The notes under the pieces were generated by a model. It saw only the letters and a list, made by a program, of their open reading frames with translations, was not told the origin of the DNA and made no database searches. A stretch of 64,000 nucleotides of DNA from an uncultured Rhodospirillaceae bacterium (GTDB lineage Bacteria; Pseudomonadota; Alphaproteobacteria; Azospirillales; Azospirillaceae), in the NCBI GenBank assembly GCA_937927415.1, contig CALBDS010000060.1, positions 146,869 through 210,868 of the forward strand, written 5' to 3'. A program made the position numbers and the translations under genes. Below, in pieces: positions 50,570 to 59,309 of this stretch (its first letter is position 1; every line of letters starts with the position of its first letter).

Positions 50570-52954
50570 TTACCGCTTCAGGTTCAGGACTTCCTGAAGC
50601 ATTTCGTCGGAGGTGGTGACGATCTTGGTGTTGGCCGAATAGCTGCGCTGGGTGACGATCAGCTTGGTGAACTCGTCGGCGATATCGACGTTGGAGCTTT
50701 CCACGCTGCTCGCCACCACCGCACCGGCACCGTTGGTTTCCGGGTCGTTGAAGTTGGGCTTGCCGGTTTCATCGGTTTCGATGAACACGCCGCCCGCTTC
50801 GCGCTGCATGGCGTTGGGGTTGTTGAAGGTGACGATGGGCACGCGCGCGATCACCTTGCTGCGGCCGTTGTCGTAGTTGACCAGCACGTTGCCGCTGTCG
50901 CCGAACACCACTTCCTTGAACTGCCCGCGCCCCGCACCGTCCTGCACAAAGGTGCCCACCGTCATCGTCGTGCCGTTGTATTGTGACAGCCCGTTCAGAC
51001 GCTGGAATTGGCCCAGGTTCAAATTCACCGTCTGATTGCCGAAGCCGTAGTTGACGGTGAAGGAGATGGTGGCGGCGTCACCGGCGTTCTGGTTGGGCGA
51101 ACTGACGGCGGTGCCGTTGCCCACCAGGGCTGTGCTGATGCTGGTCAGCAGCGAGGCGTTTTCCTTGCTGGTGCCGAAGGTCAGGCCGATGTAGGCCGGT
51201 GTCTGGCCGGTCACGGTGGATTGCTCAAGCGTGAACTGCTCGGCGGGATCGCCCGTCGGTTTCTTGGCCACCAGGGTGATGACGCCGCCCTGGGACGATG
51301 CGGTGACTGGCAGGGAGGTGTTGGAGTTGATGGTGTTGGCCATCGCCGCCGAAATCTCTTCCATGCTCAGCTCGGCGCCGGTGGTGGTGTAGGAGACCGG
51401 CGAACCGTTGATGTTGAGCGTGTAGACCGTGCCCACGTCGCCCACCGATCCCGTCAGGGTGATGGTGCGCTGCTGCCGGATGCCGGCGACGTTGGTCTGC
51501 GAGAAGGAACCGGCAATGGTGTTTGCCGCTGCCGAGGAATTGGTCACCCCGGCCGAGCAATCGGCGTCGAGGTTGTCGCCCGCCACCTTGTCCTGGATGG
51601 TCAGCACCCCGCCCGAGGCTGCGGCCGTGACGTTCAGCCCGGTGACGGCGTTGATGCGGTTGGCCAGTTCCTGCGCCACGCCGGAGATGTTGGCGTAGGT
51701 GGAAAAAGCCGCCGCCGTCACCGTCACGTTGACCGTCTGGTCCACGCCGTTGTTGCGCACGCGGACCGAGAACACGTCGCCCACGTCGATGGCGGTCTGG
51801 GGGAAGGTGATGCGCTGGGTCTGGCCGGCGGTGGTGCTGGCCGCGGTGCTGACGGGGCCAAGGACGGTGTTGTTGGTCACCATGCCCTGGCTGACCGACT
51901 GCGACACCTTGAACCCGGTGCCGGCGGTGCGGGCCACCATGCGGATGGTGGAGCCGGTCACCGTCGCCATCACGGATGCGGCCGGGGTGGCCGAGTTGAT
52001 CTGGTTGGCCAGCGAGCCGGCGACACCGGAGAAGGTGCGCAACTGGCTGATGTTGTCGGCGGTGATCTTCACGCTGTAGGTGGTGTTGTCCAGCGTGACG
52101 GAATAGGTTTCGCCGACGCGCAGATTGTCCTGGCCGTTGGTGGTCTGGCCGCTGATGGTCACGGAATTGATCTGCGCGATCGGGGTCACGCCGGGAACGT
52201 TCTGGCCGAACGAGATGGTGGCCGGAGCGCCGGCGAAATTGCCGTCGACCGGCAGCGTGCTCGACCCCGGCGCGTCGATGGCCAGCCGCCAGCCGTTGGC
52301 GCTGTCCTGGCGCCAGTCCAGGTTGATGGCGCGCTGATTGCCCTGGGCGTCGAAGATCTGGATCTGCTGGGTCGGGATCTTGCCCGTCGGCCTGTTCGGC
52401 AGGTTGGCCGACAGGTCGATGTTGTTGGTCGGCGACGGTTTGTCGATGAGCGAGGACACCTGGATCGGCTTGATGACATCCTTGCGCAGCTCGCCGGTCA
52501 CGTCATCCACGGTCCACCCGTTCAGGGCGAAGCCGGAGCTGTTGACCAGATAGCGGTTCTTGTCCAGCTCGAAGTCGCCCTGGCGGGTGTAGTAGCTGGC
52601 ACCGGCGCTCAGCGTGCCGGTCTGGGTCTGCACCACCTTGTTCAGCGCGGTCGAACTGGCCGCCTCGACCTTGGTGACGCTGAAAAAGCCCTGGCCCTGG
52701 ATGGCGATGTTGGTCGGTGTCTGAACCTGCGTCAGGTTGCCCTGGACGTTGTTCATGAACACCGGCTGCGCGATCACGCCGCCCGGCGAGTGGATGCGGG
52801 AGTTGGATTGCAGCACCAGCGTCTCAAACGCGGTGTTGACCCGCTTGTACCCCACCGTCGAGGAGTTCGCGATGTTGTCCGAGATGTGGCCGAGAGAGCG
52901 CGACTGCGCCGTCAGACCGAGGACCGCGGTGGTCAGCGAACCGAAGATGCTCAT
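50570..52954 (-). CDS. flgE: Flagellar hook protein FlgE, enlarged
   Basis: Hook subunit of 794 residues, about twice the usual ~400. The N-terminal rod-like domain (GSLTTAVLGLTAQSRSLGHISDNIANSSTVGYK) and the C-terminal DUF1078 end (DIADEFTKLIVTQRSYSANTKIVTTSDEMLQEVLNLK) are canonical. Between them three similar beta-rich modules (about 262-370, 379-490, 495-590) carry a 'GDvy..xxNG...Y.V...d......ia..lan.INs....VtAs..ggvitl' pattern. A start at 52954 gives the canonical N-terminus. It heads flgE-flgK-flgL behind a sigma-54 promoter. Confidence 0.93.
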   Translation of the reverse strand: MSIFGSLTTAVLGLTAQSRSLGHISDNIANSSTVGYKRVNTAFETLVLQSNSRIHSPGGVIAQPVFMNNVQGNLTQVQTPTNIAIQGQGFFSVTKVEAASSTALNKVVQTQTGTLSAGASYYTRQGDFELDKNRYLVNSSGFALNGWTVDDVTGELRKDVIKPIQVSSLIDKPSPTNNIDLSANLPNRPTGKIPTQQIQIFDAQGNQRAINLDWRQDSANGWRLAIDAPGSSTLPVDGNFAGAPATISFGQNVPGVTPIAQINSVTISGQTTNGQDNLRVGETYSVTLDNTTYSVKITADNISQLRTFSGVAGSLANQINSATPAASVMATVTGSTIRMVARTAGTGFKVSQSVSQGMVTNNTVLGPVSTAASTTAGQTQRITFPQTAIDVGDVFSVRVRNNGVDQTVNVTVTAAAFSTYANISGVAQELANRINAVTGLNVTAAASGGVLTIQDKVAGDNLDADCSAGVTNSSAAANTIAGSFSQTNVAGIRQQRTITLTGSVGDVGTVYTLNINGSPVSYTTTGAELSMEEISAAMANTINSNTSLPVTASSQGGVITLVAKKPTGDPAEQFTLEQSTVTGQTPAYIGLTFGTSKENASLLTSISTALVGNGTAVSSPNQNAGDAATISFTVNYGFGNQTVNLNLGQFQRLNGLSQYNGTTMTVGTFVQDGAGRGQFKEVVFGDSGNVLVNYDNGRSKVIARVPIVTFNNPNAMQREAGGVFIETDETGKPNFNDPETNGAGAVVASSVESSNVDIADEFTKLIVTQRSYSANTKIVTTSDEMLQEVLNLKR

Positions 52955-53004
52955 GGCCGTGGAACTCCACGCAAGGGGCAGAAATGTATCGTTGCCCAGA
53001 CACA

Positions 53005-53020
53005 AGCAAAGACGATGCCA
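53005..53020 (-). promoter_or_regulatory. Sigma-54 promoter of flgEKL
   Basis: Minus strand TGGCATCGTCTTTGCT has GG-N10-GC spacing and one mismatch to TGGCAC-N5-TTGCw. The start is expected near 52994, 40 nt before the flgE ATG. Sigma-54 control of hook genes is normal in alphaproteobacteria such as Caulobacter. Confidence 0.82.
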
Positions 53021-53049
53021 ATTTTGGGCATCTGTGGTAAATTATTTTA

Positions 53050-53062
53050 TATCAATATGTTA
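53050..53062. promoter_or_regulatory. IHF-binding site upstream of the flgE promoter
   Basis: TATCAATATGTTA matches the IHF consensus WATCAANNNNTTR at every position and sits in an AT-rich patch 30 bp upstream of the -24 element. That is where IHF bends DNA for enhancer-bound activators at sigma-54 promoters. The activator site (FlbD-like) is not identified. Confidence 0.65.
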
Positions 53063-53167
53063 GCGGGAAATCGGGCAGGGTGGCCGACCAAATTTGCCTG
53101 TCAGGCCGGAAAGTTTCGCCTAGCGCGCCGGTCTTGCCGGTGGGGGTGGGGGGAATCCGCTTCCCCT

Positions 53168-54640
53168 TTAGCGGGGCGGGCGTTCCAGCAACCGGCGCAG
53201 ACGGCGGGCCACCCCCTGGCCCACGCGGGACCAGCCGCCGGGACGGTCCTGGCGGAACAGGCGGAGGGTGGGATACCATGGGCTGTCCGTGCGTTGCAGA
53301 AACCACCGCCAGTCCGGCGCGTACGGCAACAGCAGCCACGCCGGACGGCCCAGGGCACCGGCCAGATGAACCGTTGCCGTGTCCACCGTGACCAGCAGGT
53401 CCAGCCCGGCCATCAGGGCGGCGGTGTCGGCGAAATCGGTTACCCCGTCCATGGGGTCTTCCAGACGGACGGCCCAGCGGGGGGGAAGGGCATGGCGGGC
53501 CGCGCCGGTTTGCAGGCTGATGAGCCGTGCGCCGTCCACCGCCAGCAGCGGGTCGAGAGCGTCCAGCGGCACGGAGCGGTTGCGGTCGTTGCGATGGCCG
53601 GGGTTGCCCGCCCACACCAACCCCACGCGCAGGCGCCCGCTGCCATCCTCCAGCCGCGCCGCCCACGCCGCCGCGCCCGCCGGATCGGCGGACAGATAGG
53701 GAATGGGGGCGGGGATATCCTCCACCCGGTCGGTGGCGAAGGCCCGCGGCAGGCTCATCAGCGGGCAATGGGCATCGTGGGCCGGTGGGGTATCGCCGCG
53801 AGCCACGATGGTGAGAGGGGCGCCGGGTGGAACGGGCAGGGTGCGCAGCAGCCGGATCAGGGCGGGGTGGACCTCCAGCACCACCCGCGCGCCCTGGCGG
53901 GCGGCCAGCGCGACAGCGCCGGGAACATAGCGGACGCATTGAATGGTGTCGCCGAACCCCTGTTCGGCGTGCAGCAGCAGGGTTCCACCCGCCGGCAACG
54001 GGTCACTCGCCCGCCAAGGCGGTGCCGGCAGGCGTTTCCACCGCCGCTCGAACCCCTCCCAGCCGGCGGCCAGATCCCCCTGCACCAGCCGGCTCAGCGC
54101 CTGGGCCATGTGGGCGTCGCGGTGGCCGTCGTCCCGGCTGGTGAGGGCGGTGAAGCACGTTTGCGCCCCGGCGAACATCCCCCGGTCGCGCAGCACCAGC
54201 CCCAGGTCGAGCAGGCTGTCCCGGTGGTTGGGCCGCAGCCGGTGGGCGCGCCACAGCCAGCGGGTGGCCGCTTCCAGATCATGGCCCCGATGGCAGGACA
54301 GGCCCAGATTGACCAGCGCGTCCGGCTGATCGGGGGCCAGCGCCAGCGCGCGGATCAGTGCGGCCCGTGCCCCGACGGCATCCCCCGCCGTCAGCCGCAC
54401 TCCGCCCAGATGCGCCCACACCGCCGGGGCCGACGGCTCCACGGCCAGCGCCCGGCGCAGCCACGTCGCCGCCACGCCGGAACGGCCGCTCTGGGCCTCC
54501 AGCGTGCCCAGCAGGTGCAGGGCCGAGGCGGTGGCGGGTTCCAGCGTCAGCGCGTGACGGTACAGCCGGCCGGCACGGGCGGCATCGCCGGCCATATGGG
54601 CGGTGATCGCTGCGGTCAGAAGGTCGTGAATCACACCCAT
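53168..54640 (-). CDS. TPR-repeat protein with C-terminal glycosyltransferase (GT-B, GT9-like) domain
   Basis: 490 residues. Four to five TPR units fill about 1-170 (ARAGRLYRHALTLEPATASALHLLGTLEAQSGR is one). The C-terminal half has GT9-like features: LLLHAEQGFGDTIQCVRYVPG, LRVGLVWAGNPGHRNDRNRS, and DLLVTVDTATVHLAGALGRPAWLLLPYAPDWRW. Proteins of this layout next to hook genes often glycosylate flagellin; that role is inferred. It is transcribed toward the flagellar genes but ends about 110 bp before their promoter. Confidence 0.82.
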   Translation of the reverse strand: MGVIHDLLTAAITAHMAGDAARAGRLYRHALTLEPATASALHLLGTLEAQSGRSGVAATWLRRALAVEPSAPAVWAHLGGVRLTAGDAVGARAALIRALALAPDQPDALVNLGLSCHRGHDLEAATRWLWRAHRLRPNHRDSLLDLGLVLRDRGMFAGAQTCFTALTSRDDGHRDAHMAQALSRLVQGDLAAGWEGFERRWKRLPAPPWRASDPLPAGGTLLLHAEQGFGDTIQCVRYVPGAVALAARQGARVVLEVHPALIRLLRTLPVPPGAPLTIVARGDTPPAHDAHCPLMSLPRAFATDRVEDIPAPIPYLSADPAGAAAWAARLEDGSGRLRVGLVWAGNPGHRNDRNRSVPLDALDPLLAVDGARLISLQTGAARHALPPRWAVRLEDPMDGVTDFADTAALMAGLDLLVTVDTATVHLAGALGRPAWLLLPYAPDWRWFLQRTDSPWYPTLRLFRQDRPGGWSRVGQGVARRLRRLLERPPR

Positions 54641-54692
54641 CTCCCCTTATCGTGACCGGGGCCATGCCGGCGGGGGCGGGTGGGAACGGAGA

Positions 54693-54962
54693 TCAGCGTC
54701 CGTAAGGGCAGGCGGGGCGGCCGCAGGCAACGGCGGAATGGGGGGCGACATAGGCGCCGCATTCCGGGCATTTCTCCAGATCCTCGGCGTCCGCCGGACC
54801 GCCGGGAACGCTGCGCCCGCCGCCGGAGCGCGCAGCCGGGGCGGGGCGGGCGGACTCCCGGTTCAGCCGTTCGCGCCCGGTCGCGGCGATGCGGCGGAAG
54901 AACCGCATCCCGAACAGGGCGGCGATGATCACCAGTATGAGCAGGAGGATCTTCGTCAGCAT
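54693..54962 (-). CDS. Small membrane protein with zinc-ribbon motif
   Basis: 89 residues from MLTKILLLILVIIAALFGMRFF: one N-terminal membrane segment (about 4-20), a disordered linker, and a C-terminal CPECGAYVAP...CGRPACPYGR that looks like a four-Cys zinc site. Function unknown. It lies between the TPR-glycosyltransferase and S49 peptidase genes on the same strand. Confidence 0.68.
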   Translation of the reverse strand: MLTKILLLILVIIAALFGMRFFRRIAATGRERLNRESARPAPAARSGGGRSVPGGPADAEDLEKCPECGAYVAPHSAVACGRPACPYGR

Positions 54963-55026
54963 GGCGGCACAGGAGTAACGGGCGGGGCGCAAAGGGTCAA
55001 GCGGGCATCACACCCCGAATCCGTCC

Positions 55027-55929
55027 TCACAGCCCGAACCGCCCCCACAGCGCCCGCTCCTCCGCCGTGTCCAGCAGCGCCGCGGGCAGGGCGGCACCAA
55101 TACCCCGGCCCACGCCGGCCATATCCATCCCACCGGCACCCCGGGCATCGCCGCCATCGCCGCTGCGCAGCGGCAGGCGGGCCATCAGCCCACGGCTGGG
55201 TTCCACCACGCGGATGCGCACCTTGTCGCCGAACCGGGCGCGCAGGTGGGGGCGGGCATGGGCGATGCCGTCGATCAGCCCCAGAGCCAGCGCGCCGCGT
55301 CCGCTCCAGAACGCGCCGGAGAACATCTCCGCCTCATCCCCCTTCAGCCGGTCGCCGCGGCGGCGGCGCACATGGGCGATGAAATCCGCGTGAACCTCCT
55401 CCTGCAAACGCTTCAGCCGGGCCACGTCATCGGGGTTTTCCGGCAGGAAGGGATCGAGGATGGCCTTGTGCTCGCCGGCGGTGTAGAGGCGCCGTTCCAC
55501 CCCATGGCGGCGGATGAACTCATGCAGCCCGAACCCGTGGCTGACCACGCCGATGGACCCGACGATGGAACTGTCGTCGGCATAGATCTCGTCGGCGGCG
55601 CACGCCAGCCAATAGCCGCCGCTGGCCGCGACATCCTCGCAAAAGGCCAGCACCGGCACCTTTTTCTCCTCCGCCAGATCGCGGATGCGCCGGCCGATCA
55701 GCGACGACTGCACCGGCGAGCCGCCGGGAGAGTTGATGAGCAGGGCCACCGCCGCCTGCCGTTTGGGTGCAAAGGCCCGTTCCAGCAACGGCGCCACCCC
55801 GGCCATGGACAGGGTGCGCGACAGCGGACCACTGGATGCGCTGATGATCCCCGACAGCCGCACCACCGACACCAGCGGTTCACGTTTGCGCCACGGGCCG
55901 AAGGGAAGGTGGGAAAGAAAAGCGGGCAT
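55027..55929 (-). CDS. S49-family signal peptide peptidase (SppA/SohB-like)
   Basis: Membrane-associated serine protease with a Ser/Lys dyad. 300 residues: VVRLSGIIS, VALLINSPGGSPVQSS, nucleophile Ser103 in CEDVAASGGYWLACAADEIYAD, SIVGSIGV, and general base Lys155 in AGEHKAILDPF. There is no strong N-terminal membrane segment, so it may be cytosolic or peripherally bound. The ATG at 55929 is preferred to an upstream TTG. It ends 65 nt before the zinc-ribbon gene. Confidence 0.86.
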   Translation of the reverse strand: MPAFLSHLPFGPWRKREPLVSVVRLSGIISASSGPLSRTLSMAGVAPLLERAFAPKRQAAVALLINSPGGSPVQSSLIGRRIRDLAEEKKVPVLAFCEDVAASGGYWLACAADEIYADDSSIVGSIGVVSHGFGLHEFIRRHGVERRLYTAGEHKAILDPFLPENPDDVARLKRLQEEVHADFIAHVRRRRGDRLKGDEAEMFSGAFWSGRGALALGLIDGIAHARPHLRARFGDKVRIRVVEPSRGLMARLPLRSGDGGDARGAGGMDMAGVGRGIGAALPAALLDTAEERALWGRFGL

Positions 55930-55943
55930 GTCGGCGGGTATCC

Positions 55944-56765
55944 TCAAACCTGTTGGGCGCTGTTGCGGGCCTGTTGCGCGTTCAGATGGGGATGCGGGGG
56001 CGTTTCGTAAACCAGCGGGGCGCCGTGGCGCAGCACCGCGTCGGCCTCATTGGTGTAGCCGCCGGGGCCGTGCAGCACCAACCCCGGCAGCAGCCGGGCC
56101 GGGGATGTGGTGCCGCGCTGGGCGGCGACCAGGATGCGCCGCGCCGGCTCCCCCGCCTTGGGCCACAGGGGGAACAGGGTAACGGCGCCGAAGGCCCCAT
56201 GCAGCAGCCCCAGGATCTCGTCCACCCGGTCGGCGCGGTGGACCAGGGTGAACCACCCCCGCGGCTTCAGCACGGCGGCGGCACAGGCGATCCAATCGGC
56301 CAGCCGGGCGGCCCCTTCCACATTGGCGGCCGCCTTCCACGGGTCGGGGGGCGGGGTGGCGGCGCCGGCCCGCAGATAGGGCGGATTCGCCATCACCCGG
56401 TCGAACCGCTTCCCCTCCGGCATGAGATCGGCGGGGGGATGCCGAAGGTCGCCGGCCACGATTCTCACCCGGTCTTCCAACCCGTTGCGGCGGACATTGC
56501 GGCGGGCCATGGCCTCGGCCGGTTCCCACGCCTCCAGCCCGACCACCCGCACGTCGTCGATCCGCACGGCCAGACACAATGCCGCAGCCCCCGACCCGGT
56601 GCCGAGGTCCAGCACCGTTTCCCCGGCCCGCGCGGCGGTGAAAGCGGCCAGCAGCACCGGATCAACGGCCACACGGTACCCGCCCGCGGGCTGTTCCAGC
56701 CGGACGCGCCCGCCCAGCAGGGTGTTTTCCTCGGAATAAAGGTCGGGGATCGGCTGGATTTCCAT
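55944..56765 (-). CDS. tRNA1(Val) (adenine37-N6)-methyltransferase-like SAM methyltransferase (TrmN6 type)
   Basis: 273 residues. SAM-binding VLDLGTGSGAAALCLAVR, acidic loop VVGLEAWEPAEAMARRN, and catalytic DRVMANPPYL, the NPPY signature of N6-adenine methyltransferases. The N-terminal LLGGRVRLEQPAGGYRVAVDPVLLAA is typical of TrmN6/YfiC relatives. Start: second of two adjacent Met codons (56765). It is divergent from the polyprenyl synthase gene. Confidence 0.84.
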   Translation of the reverse strand: MEIQPIPDLYSEENTLLGGRVRLEQPAGGYRVAVDPVLLAAFTAARAGETVLDLGTGSGAAALCLAVRIDDVRVVGLEAWEPAEAMARRNVRRNGLEDRVRIVAGDLRHPPADLMPEGKRFDRVMANPPYLRAGAATPPPDPWKAAANVEGAARLADWIACAAAVLKPRGWFTLVHRADRVDEILGLLHGAFGAVTLFPLWPKAGEPARRILVAAQRGTTSPARLLPGLVLHGPGGYTNEADAVLRHGAPLVYETPPHPHLNAQQARNSAQQV

Positions 56766-56797
56766 CATGATTCCGGGGCTTTCACCGCGCGAGCGGC

Positions 56798-56825
56798 TTG
56801 ACCGAACAGGCTGTGCCGTTATGCT
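56798..56825 (+). promoter_or_regulatory. Promoter of the polyprenyl diphosphate synthase gene
   Basis: TTGACC (56798-56803), 16-nt spacer, TATGCT (56820-56825). The same -10 and spacing occur before the RNA helicase gene. Its -10 overlaps an in-frame ATG at 56821, which argues that the real start is the downstream TTG at 56875. Confidence 0.6.
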
Positions 56826-56874
56826 CGCTGCCGGAAGAGGTTCCGTCAATCATCACCAGCAAGTGGAGCCGGCC

Positions 56875-57894
56875 TTGACGGTCGTTACCAATCCCGAACC
56901 CAAGCGGCAGAAACCGTCAACGGCGCTCGACGATCTGACAGCCCTGGTCGCCGACGATCTGATGGCCGTCAACCAGCTGATCGTCAAGCATATGGACTCG
57001 CCGGTGGCGTTGATCCCGCAATTGGGCGGTTACATCGTGGCGGCGGGCGGCAAGCGCCTGCGCCCGGTCCTGACGTTGGCGGCGGCCAACCTGTGCGGTT
57101 ATCAGGGCGACAAGCACCGTTTGCTGGCCGCGGTGGTGGAGTTCATCCATACGGCCACCCTGCTGCACGACGATGTGGTGGACGAAAGCGACCTGCGCCG
57201 CGGGCTGGCCTCGGCCAACGCGGTGTTCGGCAACAAGGCCAGCGTGCTGGTGGGCGACTTCCTGTTCTCCCGTTCTTTCGAACTGATGGTCGAGGTGGGG
57301 TCGCTGGAAGTTCTGGCGATCCTGTCCAACGCATCGGCGGTGATCGCACAAGGGGAGGTGCTGCAGCTCCAGACCACCAACGACACCTCCACCACCGAAG
57401 AGGCCTATCTGGAGGTCATCAAGGGCAAGACCGCCGAGCTGTTCGCCGCCGCCTGCCGTGTGGGCGGCGTGGTGGCCGGCAAGGGAGAGGCGGAATTGCG
57501 CGCCCTGTGGGATTACGGGATGAATCTGGGCATCGCCTTCCAGCTTGTGGACGACGTGCTCGACTATTCCGCCCATCAGGCGACGCTGGGCAAGACGGTG
57601 GGCGACGATTTCCGCGAGGGCAAGCTGACGCTGCCGGTGGTCCTGTCCTTCCAGCGGGGGGATGAGGCGGAGCGGGCCTTCTGGCGCCGCACCATGGAGG
57701 AACTGGAGCAGACCGACGAGGATCTGGCTCACGCCCAGGCTCTGATGGCTCGTCATGATGCCCTGACCGATACGGTGGCGCGGGCGCGCCATTACGGCGG
57801 TTTGGCCTGTGCGGCGCTGTCGGTGTTCCCGGACAGCCCGCTGCGCCAGGCGCTGCTGAACGTGGTCGAGTTCGTCATCAGTCGAGATTTTTGA
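56875..57894 (+). CDS. Polyprenyl diphosphate synthase (octaprenyl/decaprenyl type)
   Basis: Trans-prenyltransferase making the ubiquinone side chain. 339 residues from a TTG start with GTGGAG six bases upstream. First Asp-rich motif DDVVD (99-103) follows LLH; second DDVLD is at 226-230. GGKRLRP (58-64) and GKTVGDDFREGKLTLP are typical. The small residues before the first DDxxD motif suggest a long-chain product; exact length cannot be read. The next gene is tRNA-Pro. Confidence 0.92.
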   Translation: MTVVTNPEPKRQKPSTALDDLTALVADDLMAVNQLIVKHMDSPVALIPQLGGYIVAAGGKRLRPVLTLAAANLCGYQGDKHRLLAAVVEFIHTATLLHDDVVDESDLRRGLASANAVFGNKASVLVGDFLFSRSFELMVEVGSLEVLAILSNASAVIAQGEVLQLQTTNDTSTTEEAYLEVIKGKTAELFAAACRVGGVVAGKGEAELRALWDYGMNLGIAFQLVDDVLDYSAHQATLGKTVGDDFREGKLTLPVVLSFQRGDEAERAFWRRTMEELEQTDEDLAHAQALMARHDALTDTVARARHYGGLACAALSVFPDSPLRQALLNVVEFVISRDF

Positions 57895-57913
57895 GGTCTT
57901 GTGAATTTTCCTG

Positions 57914-57942
57914 TTGCGGGCCGCGTTTCAGACGGCTATATA
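57914..57942 (+). promoter_or_regulatory. Promoter of tRNA-Pro
   Basis: TTGCGG (57914-57919), exact 17-nt spacer, TATATA (57937-57942). Transcription would start near 57949, giving a ~49-nt 5' leader before the tRNA. Confidence 0.7.
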
Positions 57943-57997
57943 CCCGCCCACCGCAGCGCACCGCCGGCAACGCCGACGACGCGAAACGGGAAAAGAC

Positions 57998-58074
57998 CGG
58001 AGAGTAGCTCAGCCTGGTAGAGCACTGCTTTCGGGAGGCAGGGGCCGGAGGTTCGAATCCTCTCTCTCCGACCA
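57998..58074 (+). tRNA. tRNA-Pro (anticodon CGG)
   Basis: A 77-nt cloverleaf: acceptor CGGAGAG pairs with CTCTCCG, the anticodon loop is TTCGGGA with anticodon CGG, the T-arm contains GGTTCGAATCC, and CCA is encoded. The first base C and discriminator A fit tRNA-Pro. Its 3' end borders an integrase-bearing element, so it is the probable attachment site. Confidence 0.96.
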
Positions 58075-58084
58075 GTCAGAACAA

Positions 58085-58121
58085 GGGCTTAGCCGAGACA
58101 TCGGCTAAGCCCTTTTCTTTT
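58085..58121 (+). terminator. Terminator after tRNA-Pro
   Basis: GGGCTTAGCCGA (58085-58096) pairs perfectly with TCGGCTAAGCCC (58101-58112), followed by TTTTCTTTT. It ends the tRNA transcript. If recombination occurs within the tRNA 3' end, this terminator was brought by the element. Confidence 0.9.
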
Positions 58122-58145
58122 AATCCCACTACAATCCCGTTACGA

Positions 58146-59309
58146 TCACCTGAGGGCCTGTCGAACTGCGTTCAGGTAATCGGGGGCGTGGTGGCCGTAA
58201 TGCCGCCTGATCGTTTCCTCGGATGTCCCGGTCCACTCCGAAACATGCCAGAGCGGCACCCCAACCTTGACCAGGTAGGTGATGGCCGAGTGTTTGAGCA
58301 GGTGGGCGAAGACAGCGCCCAGGCCTGCCGCTTGGCCGGCGGTCGCCAGGGACCGCTTCGGATTCAGGACAGGCTTTCCCTCGAACTCGACCACATACTT
58401 CGTGGTCCGCCGCCGTGCGAGGCGCAGGAAGGTCAAAAGCCGTTCGGGGATCGGGATGGCAGCGCGGCGCTTTTTCGTTCGCCGGGCGCCACCCAAAAAA
58501 TCGATCACCCCGCGCTCCAGGTCCACCCACCCGCCCTGTGTGTTCGGCTGCCACTGAAGCTGGAGGATCGCCGTCCGCCGGGCGCCGGTGTAGAAGGCGA
58601 TCAAAATGAACAGCGGCAGGTGCATCCGAGCGCGCTGAGACTGTCTGGCCGCCCGCAGCAGCCGGGCGATGTCCTGGCGCGATAGGTGGCGATCTCGTGA
58701 TGCCCCTTTCTCCGGCAGCCACACCGTTGGCGCCTGAGTCAGATGGCCCTCCACGACACAGTGCCTGAGCGCAGCGTTCAGAACCCCCAATTCTCGCCGC
58801 ACCGTATCGTTGGAAAGAGGCCGCGGCGGTTTGGCGCCTCCCTTCCTGGCCCTGATCTTCGCCACTCTCTCGGCCGCCTTGCGGGCATGGTCTTCCTTCC
58901 GCTCGGCAAGGTACCGCCGGCAGGTGGGGCCGGTAACCCCGGACACCGGAACGTTGGCCCAGAAGGTCAGCAGGGCGTCAATGGCGTAGCCGATCCGTTG
59001 GGGGTCCGCGACGGTGGGCGCGTGTTCGCGACCATACAGGTCCAGGGCTTGGCTTACCAACATGCGGTCAGGCGTAAGCGGGCCGGGTGGCGGACAGTGT
59101 TGAGTCGCTGCCCGCTCGTCTAAGAACTCACGCAGCCGCTCTTCAGCCACGCCGATGTCAGCCGTAGCGCAACTGCGCTCGATCTTTCGCCCGCCTTCTG
59201 ATCCGACGATGTAATAGCAGTACCCGGTGAAGCCTTTCTTTTTCTTGGCGCCGAACCGGGTATCGGGCCCATAGAGTTCGAGGCGTAAGCCTCGGTTCGC
59301 GCGGGGCAT
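58146..59309 (-). CDS. Tyrosine recombinase / phage integrase
   Basis: 387 residues; site-specific recombinase for the adjacent tRNA-Pro site. Arg in TGARRTAIL (244), Lys region RRTKKRRAAIP (near 280), HLLKHSAITYL (His336, with Lys339 where HxxR usually has Arg), and nucleophile Tyr371 in RRHYGHH. An N-terminal arm-binding and core-binding region precedes about residue 205. The C-terminal end lies 72 nt from the tRNA. The start region overlaps the excisionase-like gene by 190 nt in another frame. Confidence 0.93.
   Translation of the reverse strand: MPRANRGLRLELYGPDTRFGAKKKKGFTGYCYYIVGSEGGRKIERSCATADIGVAEERLREFLDERAATQHCPPPGPLTPDRMLVSQALDLYGREHAPTVADPQRIGYAIDALLTFWANVPVSGVTGPTCRRYLAERKEDHARKAAERVAKIRARKGGAKPPRPLSNDTVRRELGVLNAALRHCVVEGHLTQAPTVWLPEKGASRDRHLSRQDIARLLRAARQSQRARMHLPLFILIAFYTGARRTAILQLQWQPNTQGGWVDLERGVIDFLGGARRTKKRRAAIPIPERLLTFLRLARRRTTKYVVEFEGKPVLNPKRSLATAGQAAGLGAVFAHLLKHSAITYLVKVGVPLWHVSEWTGTSEETIRRHYGHHAPDYLNAVRQALR

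Noticed and set aside
51008..54655. A 1215-codon open frame on the plus strand
   Set aside because: Antisense to flgE and the TPR-glycosyltransferase gene; low-complexity Gly/Arg/Gln sequence.
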